NCBI GenBank assembly: GCA_017858295.1
Contig: JAFMBU010000003.1
Coordinates: 1 to 33,788 of the forward strand
DNA length: 33,788 nucleotides
Reading direction: 5' to 3'
Source of the DNA: Porticoccaceae bacterium
Lineage (GTDB): Bacteria > Pseudomonadota > Gammaproteobacteria > Pseudomonadales > Porticoccaceae
The position numbers and the translations under genes were made by a program. Shown one piece after another: positions 1 to 9,047 of this stretch. The notes beneath the pieces are model-generated. The model made no database searches. It was given only the letters and a program-made list of their open reading frames with translations, and was not told where the DNA came from. Within the stretch, counting starts at the first letter, position 1. Every line of letters starts with the position of its first letter.

Positions 1-27
1 TCGCAATTCTCTACTTGCTATTTTTTA

Positions 28-1194
28 CTAGCTTTGGGCAAACAGTTCACGGCCAATCAACATGCGTCGGACTTCAGAGGTACCGGCACCAATTTCATAG
101 AGCTTGGCGTCTCGCAGTAAGCGCCCTGCAGGGTACTCGTTGGTGTAGCCATTGCCGCCTAGAGCCTGAATGGTTTGCAGGGCCATTTGAGTGGCTTTTT
201 CGGCGGTAAATAGAATCACTGCGGCGGCATCTTTGCGTGAGTCCTGGGCCAGGTCGCAGGCTCTGGCCACCGCATAGAGATAGGCGCGGGAGGCGTTTAG
301 GTCGGTATACATATCCGCGATCTTGCCCTGCATTAATTGGAACTCTCCGATCGCCTGGCCGAACTGGCTGCGCTCGTGAATATAGGGCAGCACTACGTCA
401 AGGCAGGCTTGCATGATACCCACGGGACCGCCGGATAAAACTGTGCGTTCATAGTCGAGGCCGGACATAAGTACGGCGACACCGCGACCTTCGCCGCCGA
501 GAATATTTTCCGCTGGCACTGCGCAGTCTTGAAAGACCAGCTCACAGGTATTGGAACCGCGCATACCGAGCTTGTCGAGTTTCTGGTGGCGGGAAAACCC
601 GGGGGCGTCGCGCTCGACAATAAAGGCGGTGATACCTTTGGAACCGGCGCTGGTATCGGTTTTCGCGTAGATAATATAGGTGTGAGCATCGGGACCATTG
701 GTGATCCACATCTTATTGCCGTTCAGCAGATAGTGATCGCCCTGTTTAGTGGCGCTGAGTTTCATGCTCACGACATCGGACCCGGCATTTGGCTCGCTCA
801 TGGCGAGGGCGCCTATATGTTCACCGGAACAGAGCTTGGGTAGGTATTTCTGTTTTTGTTCGGCGTTGCCATTTTTCGCCAGTTGGTTAACGCAGAGGTT
901 GGAGTGAGCGCCATAGGAGAGGCCAACTGAGGCCGAGGCTCTGGAGATCTCTTCCATGGCCACGCAGTGAGCCAGATAACCCATGCCGGAACCGCCGTAC
1001 TCTTCATCGACAGTAATGCCGAGGAGGCCCATATCACCAAACTTGCGCCACAGGTCCATGGGGAATTCATTGCTCTGGTCGATCTCGGCGGCCCGAGGTG
1101 CAATTTCTGTCTGACAGAATTGGAAGACGCTGTCACGGAGCATATCTATATCTTCGCCGAGATTAAAATTTAAACTGGGATAAATGGTGTTCAT
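28..1194 (-). CDS. liuA: Isovaleryl-CoA dehydrogenase (acyl-CoA dehydrogenase family)
   Basis: 388-aa ORF with acyl-CoA dehydrogenase motifs ([99 protein letters not shown]). Located directly downstream of a MerR-family regulator, as in liu operons. Confidence 0.93.
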   Translation of the reverse strand: MNTIYPSLNFNLGEDIDMLRDSVFQFCQTEIAPRAAEIDQSNEFPMDLWRKFGDMGLLGITVDEEYGGSGMGYLAHCVAMEEISRASASVGLSYGAHSNLCVNQLAKNGNAEQKQKYLPKLCSGEHIGALAMSEPNAGSDVVSMKLSATKQGDHYLLNGNKMWITNGPDAHTYIIYAKTDTSAGSKGITAFIVERDAPGFSRHQKLDKLGMRGSNTCELVFQDCAVPAENILGGEGRGVAVLMSGLDYERTVLSGGPVGIMQACLDVVLPYIHERSQFGQAIGEFQLMQGKIADMYTDLNASRAYLYAVARACDLAQDSRKDAAAVILFTAEKATQMALQTIQALGGNGYTNEYPAGRLLRDAKLYEIGAGTSEVRRMLIGRELFAQS

Positions 1195-1197
1195 GGC

Positions 1198-1611
1198 TTA
1201 TTGGTTTCCATTGGTTTTAAGGGCATCAATGCAGTCCGCTTCGGCCCGATTGAGGTCTTTTAATAACTTGCTGATATCGTCGAGCTGCTGATTGAGTTTG
1301 TTGCGTTGAAGCTGGATCGCATCGATCAATTTTTTCAGCTGGTCGACATTGGTTTTGCCCGGCTCGTACATATCGATAATTTCTCTGGAGTCCTCCAGAG
1401 AGAGGCCCAGGCGCTTGCCGCGCAAAATAAGTCGCAGTCGGGTGCGATCCGCCTGAGTGTAAATACGGGTTTGGCCGCTTCGGGTGGGGGAGAGTAGGCC
1501 AACATCTTCGTAGTGACGAATGCTGCGGGTGGTGATATTAAACTCTTTTGCCAGTTGCGAAATACTGTATTCGGCGCTGGTGTCAGAGCCTTTGGCAGCT
1601 GCTTTTGCCAT
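1198..1611 (-). CDS. liuR: MerR-family transcriptional regulator, LiuR-like
   Basis: 137-aa ORF with N-terminal MerR HTH (YSISQLAKEFNITTRSIRHYEDVGLLSPTRSGQTRIYTQADRTRLRLILRGKRLGLSLED). Stop codon lies 3 nt from the liuA start. Confidence 0.87.
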   Translation of the reverse strand: MAKAAAKGSDTSAEYSISQLAKEFNITTRSIRHYEDVGLLSPTRSGQTRIYTQADRTRLRLILRGKRLGLSLEDSREIIDMYEPGKTNVDQLKKLIDAIQLQRNKLNQQLDDISKLLKDLNRAEADCIDALKTNGNQ

Positions 1612-1644
1612 TGCAAAATCCGATCTAGTGATTAGTCGGAGGGC

Positions 1645-1674
1645 AGTATAATTATTATCTAACGTTTACGTCAA
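1645..1674 (-). promoter_or_regulatory. Probable sigma70 promoter of liuR-liuA
   Basis: Minus strand: -35 TTGACG (plus-strand cgtcaa 1669-1674), 18-bp spacer, -10 TATACT (plus-strand agtata 1645-1650). The -35 lies inside the perfect palindrome at 1664-1681. Confidence 0.65.
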
Positions 1675-1681
1675 CGTAAAC
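1664..1681. promoter_or_regulatory. Probable LiuR operator
   Basis: Perfect inverted repeat GTTTACGT-CA-ACGTAAAC, 53 bp upstream of liuR and overlapping the inferred -35 box. Confidence 0.72.
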
Positions 1682-1743
1682 TTAGTGATGGCGGTTTTGC
1701 TTGAGCTGTTTTCATATTTGCGAGGAGATTGAGTTGCGGGGAG

Positions 1744-2526
1744 TTAGTCCAGCTTGTGATCCATTTGATATTGGAACAATTCGGGATTAAATAGCGCGTT
1801 GATATAGTCAACTAACTCTTCTTCCTCAGCATTTTGCCGAAAGGAATGTCTTACCAGGCTCAGTAATGGCGTGCCTACCTCGATATCAAGGTGTTTGGCG
1901 ACAATTGGGCTTGCGGCTATGGCACTGATGATTTGAGTGATGTGGGTAATGTGGATGTCATGGTCGCGAAAAAACTGATATCGCGATTGTTGGGAAAATA
2001 TATCGTGATTCTCCGGTGCTTGGATACCAATCGTCCAGCTGTCTAAATAAGCAAATTTTCTACCGCCCCGTTCTCGTGTTCTGGCTAAGTGCATCAGAGT
2101 GTCACCGCGCTTGAGACCGAACTCTGTGCTGATGGCTTGGGGCGGCTTGACCATGTCGCATTCGAGTACTGTTGAGGTTGAACTTTCGGCCATACTCTCG
2201 ATCTCTTCGAGCACGCCAATCACTGGTGCGGTAAACGGCTTGGGTGAATATTTGTAAATAATGTGTGTGCCCCTGCCACGGGCTCGCTCAACCAAGTGTT
2301 CGGCGGCCAGCTCATTGACTGCGCGTTTGGCAGTAATACGCGACACGTCAAACAGCTCCGCCAGCTCTTGCTCGCCGGGCAGCTTGTCGCCGTGATGTAG
2401 GGAGCCATCGAGAATATAGTTTTTGATAAGGCTGTAGAGCTGGTGGTAGAGAGGTGCAGGGAGGGCAGCAGAAATATGGCGGCGCAGGTTACTCGTGAAA
2501 AGGGTTGCGCTTGACGTCTTGCTCAT
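1744..2526 (-). CDS. GntR-family transcriptional regulator with UTRA effector domain (HutC subfamily)
   Basis: 260-aa ORF: N-terminal wHTH (LYHQLYSLIKNYILDGSLHHGDKLPGEQELAELFDVSRITAKRAVNELAAEHLVERARGRGTHI) followed by a UTRA-like C-terminal domain. Confidence 0.88.
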   Translation of the reverse strand: MSKTSSATLFTSNLRRHISAALPAPLYHQLYSLIKNYILDGSLHHGDKLPGEQELAELFDVSRITAKRAVNELAAEHLVERARGRGTHIIYKYSPKPFTAPVIGVLEEIESMAESSTSTVLECDMVKPPQAISTEFGLKRGDTLMHLARTRERGGRKFAYLDSWTIGIQAPENHDIFSQQSRYQFFRDHDIHITHITQIISAIAASPIVAKHLDIEVGTPLLSLVRHSFRQNAEEEELVDYINALFNPELFQYQMDHKLD

Positions 2527-2594
2527 TGGGGCTGCCTTGTCGGTTGGCGAATAGTGGCCATAAAATAAGTATGTTGTGGTCTCGCCTATTATTT

Positions 2595-2610
2595 GGTATA
2601 AAAGTATACC
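2595..2610. promoter_or_regulatory. Candidate GntR operator in the divergent intergenic region
   Basis: Perfect inverted repeat GGTATA-AAAG-TATACC between the divergent gntR and CoA-transferase genes. Confidence 0.5.
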
Positions 2611-2768
2611 TTTTGGGTAAAGGCAGTAGTTTCCTTGAAGGTTATACGATCATTTACACCACAGGTCAATCGTTACAAGGCTGGTATTGCAAAGGCAGTG
2701 ATAAAAAGTGTCAGTTGTAACCGACCTCGACTATCAGTCTTACCCTATAACCTCAACCAGGAGTTTTT

Positions 2769-3968
2769 GTGAGTCAGCCTCTTAGCGGTATTCGCGTCCT
2801 CGACCTTACCCATATGTTGTCAGGACCCTATGGCAGCATGATCCTCGCTGATCTGGGTGCAGAAACGATCAAGATTGAACCTCTGGCCGGTGAGGGTACA
2901 CGCAAACTCTTGGCCACAGATCCGAATAACTCTCTCGACGGCATGGGGGCTTACTACATTACCCTGAACCGCAATAAGAAAAGCGTTGCAGTAGACCTCA
3001 AGACTGCAGAGGGCTTGGCGCTATTTAAAGATCTGGTCTGCAATGTAGATATTGTTATCAATAATTTTGGTGCCGGGGTGCCTGAGCGGCTGGGTATTGA
3101 TTACGCGTCTCTAAGCGCGGTGAATCCTCGTATTATCACCTGTACGGTGTCGGGCTTTGGTTCCGATGGCCCGGGCAGCAAACGACCGGCTTTTGATCAG
3201 GTGGCTCAAGCTATGGGGGGCGGTATGTCGATTACCGGGCCGAATCAAGAAACCATGGTACGTGCGGGTATCCCGATAGGGGATCTCGGCGGTGGCATGT
3301 TTGGCGTGATGGGTATTTTAGCGGCGCTCTATGAACGTGAGCGCAGCGGTCAGGGCCAGCATGTGGATATTTCCATGTTGGATTGCCAGATTTCTATGCT
3401 CAACTATATGGCGACCATGCATTTTCTTTCGGCAGAGGATCCCTATCCCATAGGCAACAGTCACTTTGTTCATGTGCCCTACAACACTTTTACCTGCTCA
3501 GATGGATCAATCGTGATTGCGGTGATCACCGACAACTTTTGGGTCAATCTCAAGGGCGTAGTTAACTGTGCTGAGTTTGAGAATGCCAAGTACGATACCC
3601 AGCCCGGTCGCTGGGAAGACCGTGAGATGATCAATGCTCGACTCAATGAGTTATTGAGCGTTAATAGCTGCGCACATTGGTTGGGGTTATTTGAAGCTCA
3701 ACGTATTCCCTGTGCTCCGGTCAACAGCCTGAGTCAGGCCCTTGCCGACACCCAGGTATTACACCGCAATATGGTGGTGGATTTAAAGCACCCCAATGGC
3801 AACTCGACTAAGGGGCCGGGCAATCCGATTAAGCTATCCCGCAGCAGTGATGAGGTGTTTACTGCGGCGCCTACCCTGGGGCAACACACAGATGAAGTTA
3901 TGACCCAATTGCTCAATTTGAGCGTAGAACAAATTCAACAGATGAAAGACCAGGGGATTATTAAATAA
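2769..3968 (+). CDS. Class (family) III CoA-transferase, CaiB/BaiF-like
   Basis: 399-aa ORF with GTG start preceded by AGGAG. Family III motifs GIRVLDLTHMLSGPYGSMILADLGAETIKIEP, DLKTAEGLALFKDLV, GQHVDISMLDCQ (conserved Asp). Confidence 0.92.
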   Translation: MSQPLSGIRVLDLTHMLSGPYGSMILADLGAETIKIEPLAGEGTRKLLATDPNNSLDGMGAYYITLNRNKKSVAVDLKTAEGLALFKDLVCNVDIVINNFGAGVPERLGIDYASLSAVNPRIITCTVSGFGSDGPGSKRPAFDQVAQAMGGGMSITGPNQETMVRAGIPIGDLGGGMFGVMGILAALYERERSGQGQHVDISMLDCQISMLNYMATMHFLSAEDPYPIGNSHFVHVPYNTFTCSDGSIVIAVITDNFWVNLKGVVNCAEFENAKYDTQPGRWEDREMINARLNELLSVNSCAHWLGLFEAQRIPCAPVNSLSQALADTQVLHRNMVVDLKHPNGNSTKGPGNPIKLSRSSDEVFTAAPTLGQHTDEVMTQLLNLSVEQIQQMKDQGIIK

Positions 3969-4882
3969 TGTCGGAATCAGTTTTTATCACCGATGTTGGG
4001 CCACGAGATGGTTTGCAGAATCAGCCAAAAGTTCTCTCCATAGATGAGCGCCTCCAGCTGGTGCGTGCCATTGCCGCTGCAGGCGTGCCGCAAATTGAGG
4101 TTGGCAGTTTTGTTTCACCCAAGGCAGTTCCAGCTATGGCTGGCACAGATCAGGTCTTGGCCGCGCTAGAGGCGCCTGAGTTTGCCACGCCAACCATTGC
4201 GCTTATTCCCAATATGAAAGGCTATGAATTAGCCCGCGCCGCCGGTGCCAAAACAGTCACCATGGTGCTCTATGCCAGCGACGGTATGGCGCAAAAGAAT
4301 GCCGCCATGAGCATGCTTGAAACTGAAGCGGTTACTCTGGATATTCTCAAATTAGCCAAGCAAGATGGCATAGAGGTGATAGCCACCATCGCCGTGTCCT
4401 TTGAATGTCCATTTGATGGGCCCACAGATCCCGCCTTGGTACAAACTATAGTGGCAAAGTTTCTTGACGCTGGTGCAGATCAGCTGGTTTTGGCAGATAC
4501 TATTGGCGCTGCCCATCCACAGCAGGTGCGAGAATTGACTGCTGCACTGGTTGCGACACATGGGTCAGCGCAGCTCGGCTGTCACTTCCACGATACCAGA
4601 GCCATGGGTCTGGCCAATGTCTATGCTGCGGTCGAGTCGGGTATTCGACGTTTCGACAGTTCCATTGCTGGGTTGGGTGGCTGCCCTTTCGCTCCAGGAG
4701 CATCGGGTAATGTGGCCACCGATGATATAGCGATGATGTTGCAGCAGATGGGTTTTGACACCGGAATTGATTTAGATACACTGATGGAGGCGTCGGATTT
4801 GGCCGAGACATTAACGGGCACCGCGCCTGGTGGAAGATCCAAGGCTTGGTTGAAGGGTTATTTGGCAAAGCAAGAGAGATAA
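3968..4882 (+). CDS. Hydroxymethylglutaryl-CoA lyase or HMGCL-like acyl-CoA lyase
   Basis: 304-aa ORF: VGPRDGLQNQ, IEVGSFVSPKAVPAMAGT, HFHDTRAMGLANVYAAVESG, GLGGCPFAPGASGNVATDD. Overlaps the upstream stop codon (TAATG). Confidence 0.85.
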   Translation: MSESVFITDVGPRDGLQNQPKVLSIDERLQLVRAIAAAGVPQIEVGSFVSPKAVPAMAGTDQVLAALEAPEFATPTIALIPNMKGYELARAAGAKTVTMVLYASDGMAQKNAAMSMLETEAVTLDILKLAKQDGIEVIATIAVSFECPFDGPTDPALVQTIVAKFLDAGADQLVLADTIGAAHPQQVRELTAALVATHGSAQLGCHFHDTRAMGLANVYAAVESGIRRFDSSIAGLGGCPFAPGASGNVATDDIAMMLQQMGFDTGIDLDTLMEASDLAETLTGTAPGGRSKAWLKGYLAKQER

Positions 4883-4989
4883 AAAGCAAGCCAGTAAATA
4901 GCGACCTTGAGAAATAGATAGCCAGTAACTCAAGATTATAAAAATAAGATTAGAACAATAAAAATCATAAAAAATGCTCGGAGACAGAG

Positions 4990-7056
4990 ATGAGTTATAG
5001 GTTAGGGGTAGATGTAGGGGGAACGTTCACAGACCTTCTGTTGATCAATGAAGGGACCGGGGAAACCCATACTGCCAAAGTGCCGTCCACACCGGAGGAT
5101 TCCTCTATAGGTGTACTCAATGGTATTGCCCGTATCTGCGACGAGTCTGGGGTTAATCCAGCTGAGATTAGCCGGGTGATGCACGGAACCACTGTAGCAA
5201 CCAACGCGGTGCTGACTGGACGCGGTGCAAAAGTCGGTCTGGTAACTACTGCGGGCTATGAAGACACTTTGCAGGTAGCACGATCCTTCTGCCCTGGCGG
5301 TCTGGGTGGTTGGGTAAGCTTTGTGAAAAAGCCCTTATTAGCCCCTCTCGAATTAACCATTGGTGCCCATGAGCGTATGAGTGCTGATGGCGAGGTGGTT
5401 AGAGCACTGGATGAAGACCAACTCCGTGCCGATCTGACAACACTGCATGCCACAGGTGAGGTGGAAGCCTTAACCATCTGTTTTATCAATGCCTATATCA
5501 ATGGTGCCAATGAACAGCGCGCCAGTGAAATTGCCGCTGAAATCTTTACCGATACGCCAATTTCTATCTCCAGCGATGTAGTGCCGGAGATGCAGGAATA
5601 TGAGCGCACCGAAACCACTGTAGTGAATTCCTATGTGCGTCCTGAAGTGGCTAGCTATGTGAGTAACTTGCAGGCAGCTCTGGACGACAAGATGGGTCCA
5701 GATACTCAGCTGTCGATTCTGCGTTCCGACGGCGGTCTGGCCTCGGCCCGCGCCTCGGCAGAGTCGCCGGTGAATATGCTGATGTCGGGTCCCGCTGGAG
5801 GTGTCTCTGGAGCGATCTACTTCTGTAGCCGCGCCGGATATGACAATATTTTGACCTGCGATATGGGTGGTACCTCCACTGATGTGGCCCTCATTCAAAA
5901 CTCTCGGGCTCGTGTACGTCGCGAGACCATTGTTGCTGATGTCCGCGTTCGCGCTCCTTCAGTGGATGTGCGCACAGTGGGTGCCGGTGGTGGTTCTATT
6001 GCCTTTGTTCCAGAGCTGACCAAAGCGCTGCGTGTAGGTCCTGAGTCTGCAGGTGCAGTGCCCGGTCCCGCTTGCTATATGAAAGGCGGCGTTCAGCCCA
6101 CTGTGTGCGATGCCAATGTGGTGCTCGGCTATCTGCCTTCAGATGTGCAGCTGGGCGGCAAAATGGAGATTAATCGCGAAGCCTCTGTGGCGGCAGTGCA
6201 GTCGGTTGCCGATGCCATGGGTATTGACCTGATGGCTGCGGCTGAGGGCATTATTAAGATTGCCAATGAATCCATGTTTGGTGCATTGCGCCTAGTGTCA
6301 GTGGAGCAGGGTTACGATCCCCGTGACTTTGCCCTAGTCGGCTTCGGCGGTGCAGGTCCGCTGCATGCCAATGCTCTGGGTGTACTGACCGATGCTTGGC
6401 CAGTAATTATCCCACCTGGTCCCGGTGTGCTCTGTGCCTATGGTGACGCCACTACTCAGGTCCAGGATGAAGCGGCGCGAACCTATCTGACCATGGCCGG
6501 TGATCTAACTGATGAGCAATTGACTGCGGATCTGATGGAGTTGCAGGTAAGGGCTGGGGATGCATTGCTAAAAGACAATATTCCCGCCTCGGAACATGAG
6601 ATTTCCTATCAGGCAGATCTGCGTTATGCGGGACAGGCTTTCCAGATCACTATCGACTTTACTGAAGCCGAGCTCAAAGAGAAGGGCGTTGCTCTGCTAA
6701 CCGGCCAGTTCGATGCTGAGCACGAGCAGCTATTTACCTTTAAGTTGGATGATGGTCACGAGATCTTAATGATTCGTGCCCTGGCTAAGGCCAAGGCCAA
6801 AGCCATTGCCGAGCGTCAAATTGGTCAGACTGGTATGAGTCTTGAAGAGTGCAAGATTGCCAGCAGCCGTTTCTATTACGAGGGGGATTGGTACGACTCC
6901 ACTATCTACGATCGCAATAAGCTCAGTACTGGATTAGAAGTCTCAGGCCCGGCGATTGTCGGGGAGATGGACTCCACTACCGTAGTGTTGCCGGGCTATG
7001 TTGCCACGGTAGATAGAGTTGGCAATTTACTTATTAATCCACAGGGGAGTAATTAA
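4990..7056 (+). CDS. Hydantoinase/oxoprolinase family protein, HyuA-like subunit (N-methylhydantoinase A / acetone-carboxylase beta superfamily)
   Basis: 688-aa ORF: YRLGVDVGGTFTDLLLI, MHGTTVATNAVLTGRGAKVGLVTTAGYEDTLQ, ILRSDGG, SGPAGGVSGA, CDMGGTSTDVALI, GFGGAGPLHA. Confidence 0.9.
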   Translation: MSYRLGVDVGGTFTDLLLINEGTGETHTAKVPSTPEDSSIGVLNGIARICDESGVNPAEISRVMHGTTVATNAVLTGRGAKVGLVTTAGYEDTLQVARSFCPGGLGGWVSFVKKPLLAPLELTIGAHERMSADGEVVRALDEDQLRADLTTLHATGEVEALTICFINAYINGANEQRASEIAAEIFTDTPISISSDVVPEMQEYERTETTVVNSYVRPEVASYVSNLQAALDDKMGPDTQLSILRSDGGLASARASAESPVNMLMSGPAGGVSGAIYFCSRAGYDNILTCDMGGTSTDVALIQNSRARVRRETIVADVRVRAPSVDVRTVGAGGGSIAFVPELTKALRVGPESAGAVPGPACYMKGGVQPTVCDANVVLGYLPSDVQLGGKMEINREASVAAVQSVADAMGIDLMAAAEGIIKIANESMFGALRLVSVEQGYDPRDFALVGFGGAGPLHANALGVLTDAWPVIIPPGPGVLCAYGDATTQVQDEAARTYLTMAGDLTDEQLTADLMELQVRAGDALLKDNIPASEHEISYQADLRYAGQAFQITIDFTEAELKEKGVALLTGQFDAEHEQLFTFKLDDGHEILMIRALAKAKAKAIAERQIGQTGMSLEECKIASSRFYYEGDWYDSTIYDRNKLSTGLEVSGPAIVGEMDSTTVVLPGYVATVDRVGNLLINPQGSN

Positions 7057-7058
7057 TC

Positions 7059-8942
7059 ATGAGCGCAAGACTATTAGAAACTAACCATGATCCCCTAAAG
7101 CGTATTGATGTAGATGGTGTCACCGTCGATATTATTGAGAATGCACTGCGCAATGCCCGTGAAGAGATGGACGCAGTGCTATTTAGAACGGCCATGTCTC
7201 CCGGTATCCGTGAGCAGGGTGACTGCTTCCCGATGATTGCCAACAAAGAAGGCAAGATGGTTGTCGGGCAGTTCGGTTCATTTATCGGGCCTTTTTTAGA
7301 AGCTTATGATGAAGAGATCGAAGAGGGGGATATTATCCTCACCAATGATCCCTATATGTGTAATGCGGCAGTCTCCCACCTGCCGGATTGGGTGGTGTTG
7401 GTGCCAATCTTTAAAGATGGTCGCCATATTGCTTGGTCGGCGATGTTTGGTCATATGTCGGACAACGGCGGTATGGTGCCGGGGTCGATTCCCATTCAGG
7501 CGACCACGATCTTCCAGGAAGGTATTCGTATTCCCCCCACCAAGCTCTACAAAAAAGGCGTGTTACAGGCGGATCTTCTGGAATTGATTTTGCACAATGT
7601 GCGCACCCCCCAGTGGAACCGTTTCGATCTCAACGCATTGGTGGCAGCCTGCAATACTGCGGCCAAGCGCTGTGTGGAACTGGCCATTCGCTTTGGTGAC
7701 GATGTGTTGTTCTCCACCATGGATATTATGTTGCAGCGCAACTATGAAGCCATGAAACATATTATCGGTATGTTTATTCCTGAAGAGCCCCGCGAGTTTG
7801 AAGATTATATCTGCGATGACGGCATGGGCATGGGTCCCTACAAAATTAAATGCACCATGTGGCGTGAGGGGGAGAAGGCGATCTTTGATTTTGCCGGCAC
7901 TGATCCTCAGGCGCAAAGCTCAGTGAACTTCTTCTTGAACGAAGATATGTTCAAAATGTTCTTCGGCTCTTTCACGATCAATGTAGTGGATCCACAGATT
8001 GTGTTTAACGACGGCTTCTATGATCTGGTGGATGTGCGTATTCCTCAGGGCACGTTGTTAAAGCCCAATTATCCTGCGGCACTGTCTGGCAGAACCCATG
8101 CTCTGGGGCGTATCTTTGATGTGCTGGGTGCTCTGTTGGGTATGGGTGCACCAGAGATGATGCTCAATGCCGCTGGCTTCTCGGATTCGCCTCACCTGTT
8201 TTTCTCTGGCTACGACAGCCGTGAAGGCAAGGGCAATGAGTGGTTCCAGCTGTTCCAGATTGGTTTCGGCGGTGTTCCCGGTCGCCCGGTGGGGGATGGG
8301 CCCGACGGTCACAGTCTCTGGCCAGGCTTTACCAATGTACCTAATGAATTTATCGAGTCCTATTTCCCGCTGCGTATCGAGCGCTATGAAACCATTCCAG
8401 ATTCTGGGGGTGCAGGTTTGCACCGTGGCGGCAATGGCTTGAGTGTTGCCTATAGGTTCCTCTGTGATGGCGATATAGGCATTCACGATGATCGCTGGCT
8501 GACCTATCCCTGGGGTGTGCTCGGGGGTGAAACCGGACTGCGCTCCACCAAGAAATTGGTCCGTGCCGATGGCTCTGAAGAGTCCCTGCCGGCCAAGGTG
8601 GAAGGCATCAAGGTGAAGACCGGCGATGTGCTCTATTTCAACACCTGGGGCGGCGGTGGCTGGGGTGACCCATTTGCCCGCGATCCAGAATTGGTGCGCC
8701 AGGATGTGGCCCGTAGACTGGTTTCTGTCGAAGGTGCCAAGCGTTATGGCGTAGTGATGTCGGCTGATAAGACGGTTGATCAGGCTGCGACAGAGGTTTT
8801 GCGTGCACAGTTGATTGCGGCGCGGGGGGATAATAGTGCGTTATTTAACTTCGGTGGCGACCTGGAAGATATTCGCGGGCGCTGCGAAGCGGAAACTCAC
8901 TTGCCAGCGCCAGTGAAGCCTACGTTTGTTGGGGCAAAGTAA
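7059..8942 (+). CDS. Hydantoinase B/oxoprolinase family protein, HyuB-like subunit
   Basis: 627-aa ORF two bases after the hyuA stop: IIENALRNAREEMDAVLFRTAMSPGIREQGDCFPMI, GDIILTNDPYM, HLPDWVVLVPIFKDGRHIAWSAMFGHMSDNGG, GGAGLHRGGNGL, TWGGGGWGDP. Confidence 0.9.
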   Translation: MSARLLETNHDPLKRIDVDGVTVDIIENALRNAREEMDAVLFRTAMSPGIREQGDCFPMIANKEGKMVVGQFGSFIGPFLEAYDEEIEEGDIILTNDPYMCNAAVSHLPDWVVLVPIFKDGRHIAWSAMFGHMSDNGGMVPGSIPIQATTIFQEGIRIPPTKLYKKGVLQADLLELILHNVRTPQWNRFDLNALVAACNTAAKRCVELAIRFGDDVLFSTMDIMLQRNYEAMKHIIGMFIPEEPREFEDYICDDGMGMGPYKIKCTMWREGEKAIFDFAGTDPQAQSSVNFFLNEDMFKMFFGSFTINVVDPQIVFNDGFYDLVDVRIPQGTLLKPNYPAALSGRTHALGRIFDVLGALLGMGAPEMMLNAAGFSDSPHLFFSGYDSREGKGNEWFQLFQIGFGGVPGRPVGDGPDGHSLWPGFTNVPNEFIESYFPLRIERYETIPDSGGAGLHRGGNGLSVAYRFLCDGDIGIHDDRWLTYPWGVLGGETGLRSTKKLVRADGSEESLPAKVEGIKVKTGDVLYFNTWGGGGWGDPFARDPELVRQDVARRLVSVEGAKRYGVVMSADKTVDQAATEVLRAQLIAARGDNSALFNFGGDLEDIRGRCEAETHLPAPVKPTFVGAK

Positions 8943-8980
8943 ATTATTTAAACGCGGTAAAAACAACAAAAATAAAAGTA

Positions 8981-9009
8981 AAACAAATATTAAAACAAAC
9001 ATTAAAACA
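8981..9009. repeat. Short 12-bp tandem repeat in the A-rich leader upstream of the TonB-dependent receptor
   Basis: AAACAAATATTA / AAACAAACATTA / AAACATTAG... within an almost G-free leader (about 8943-9030). Confidence 0.55.
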
Positions 9010-9047
9010 TTAGAAAAAAACCATAAAAGTAAATGAGGGGAAAAATC

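Noticed and set aside
5470-5898. 142-aa antisense ORF within hyuA (and similar ones at 8058-8486, 18202-18612, 24254-24664, 32303-32695)
   Set aside because: Antisense shadows of strongly coding genes with no recognisable domain, SD or independent support.
4990-8942. Direct assignment of HyuA/HyuB as acetone carboxylase
   Set aside because: No gamma-subunit-like small ORF (AcxC) adjacent; family membership alone cannot separate hydantoinase, oxoprolinase, lactamase and carboxylase functions.
8943-9030. Considered whether the A-rich repeat-containing leader is part of a CRISPR-like or mobile element
   Set aside because: Repeat unit is only 12 nt with no spacers, no terminal inverted repeats and no transposase or cas gene nearby.
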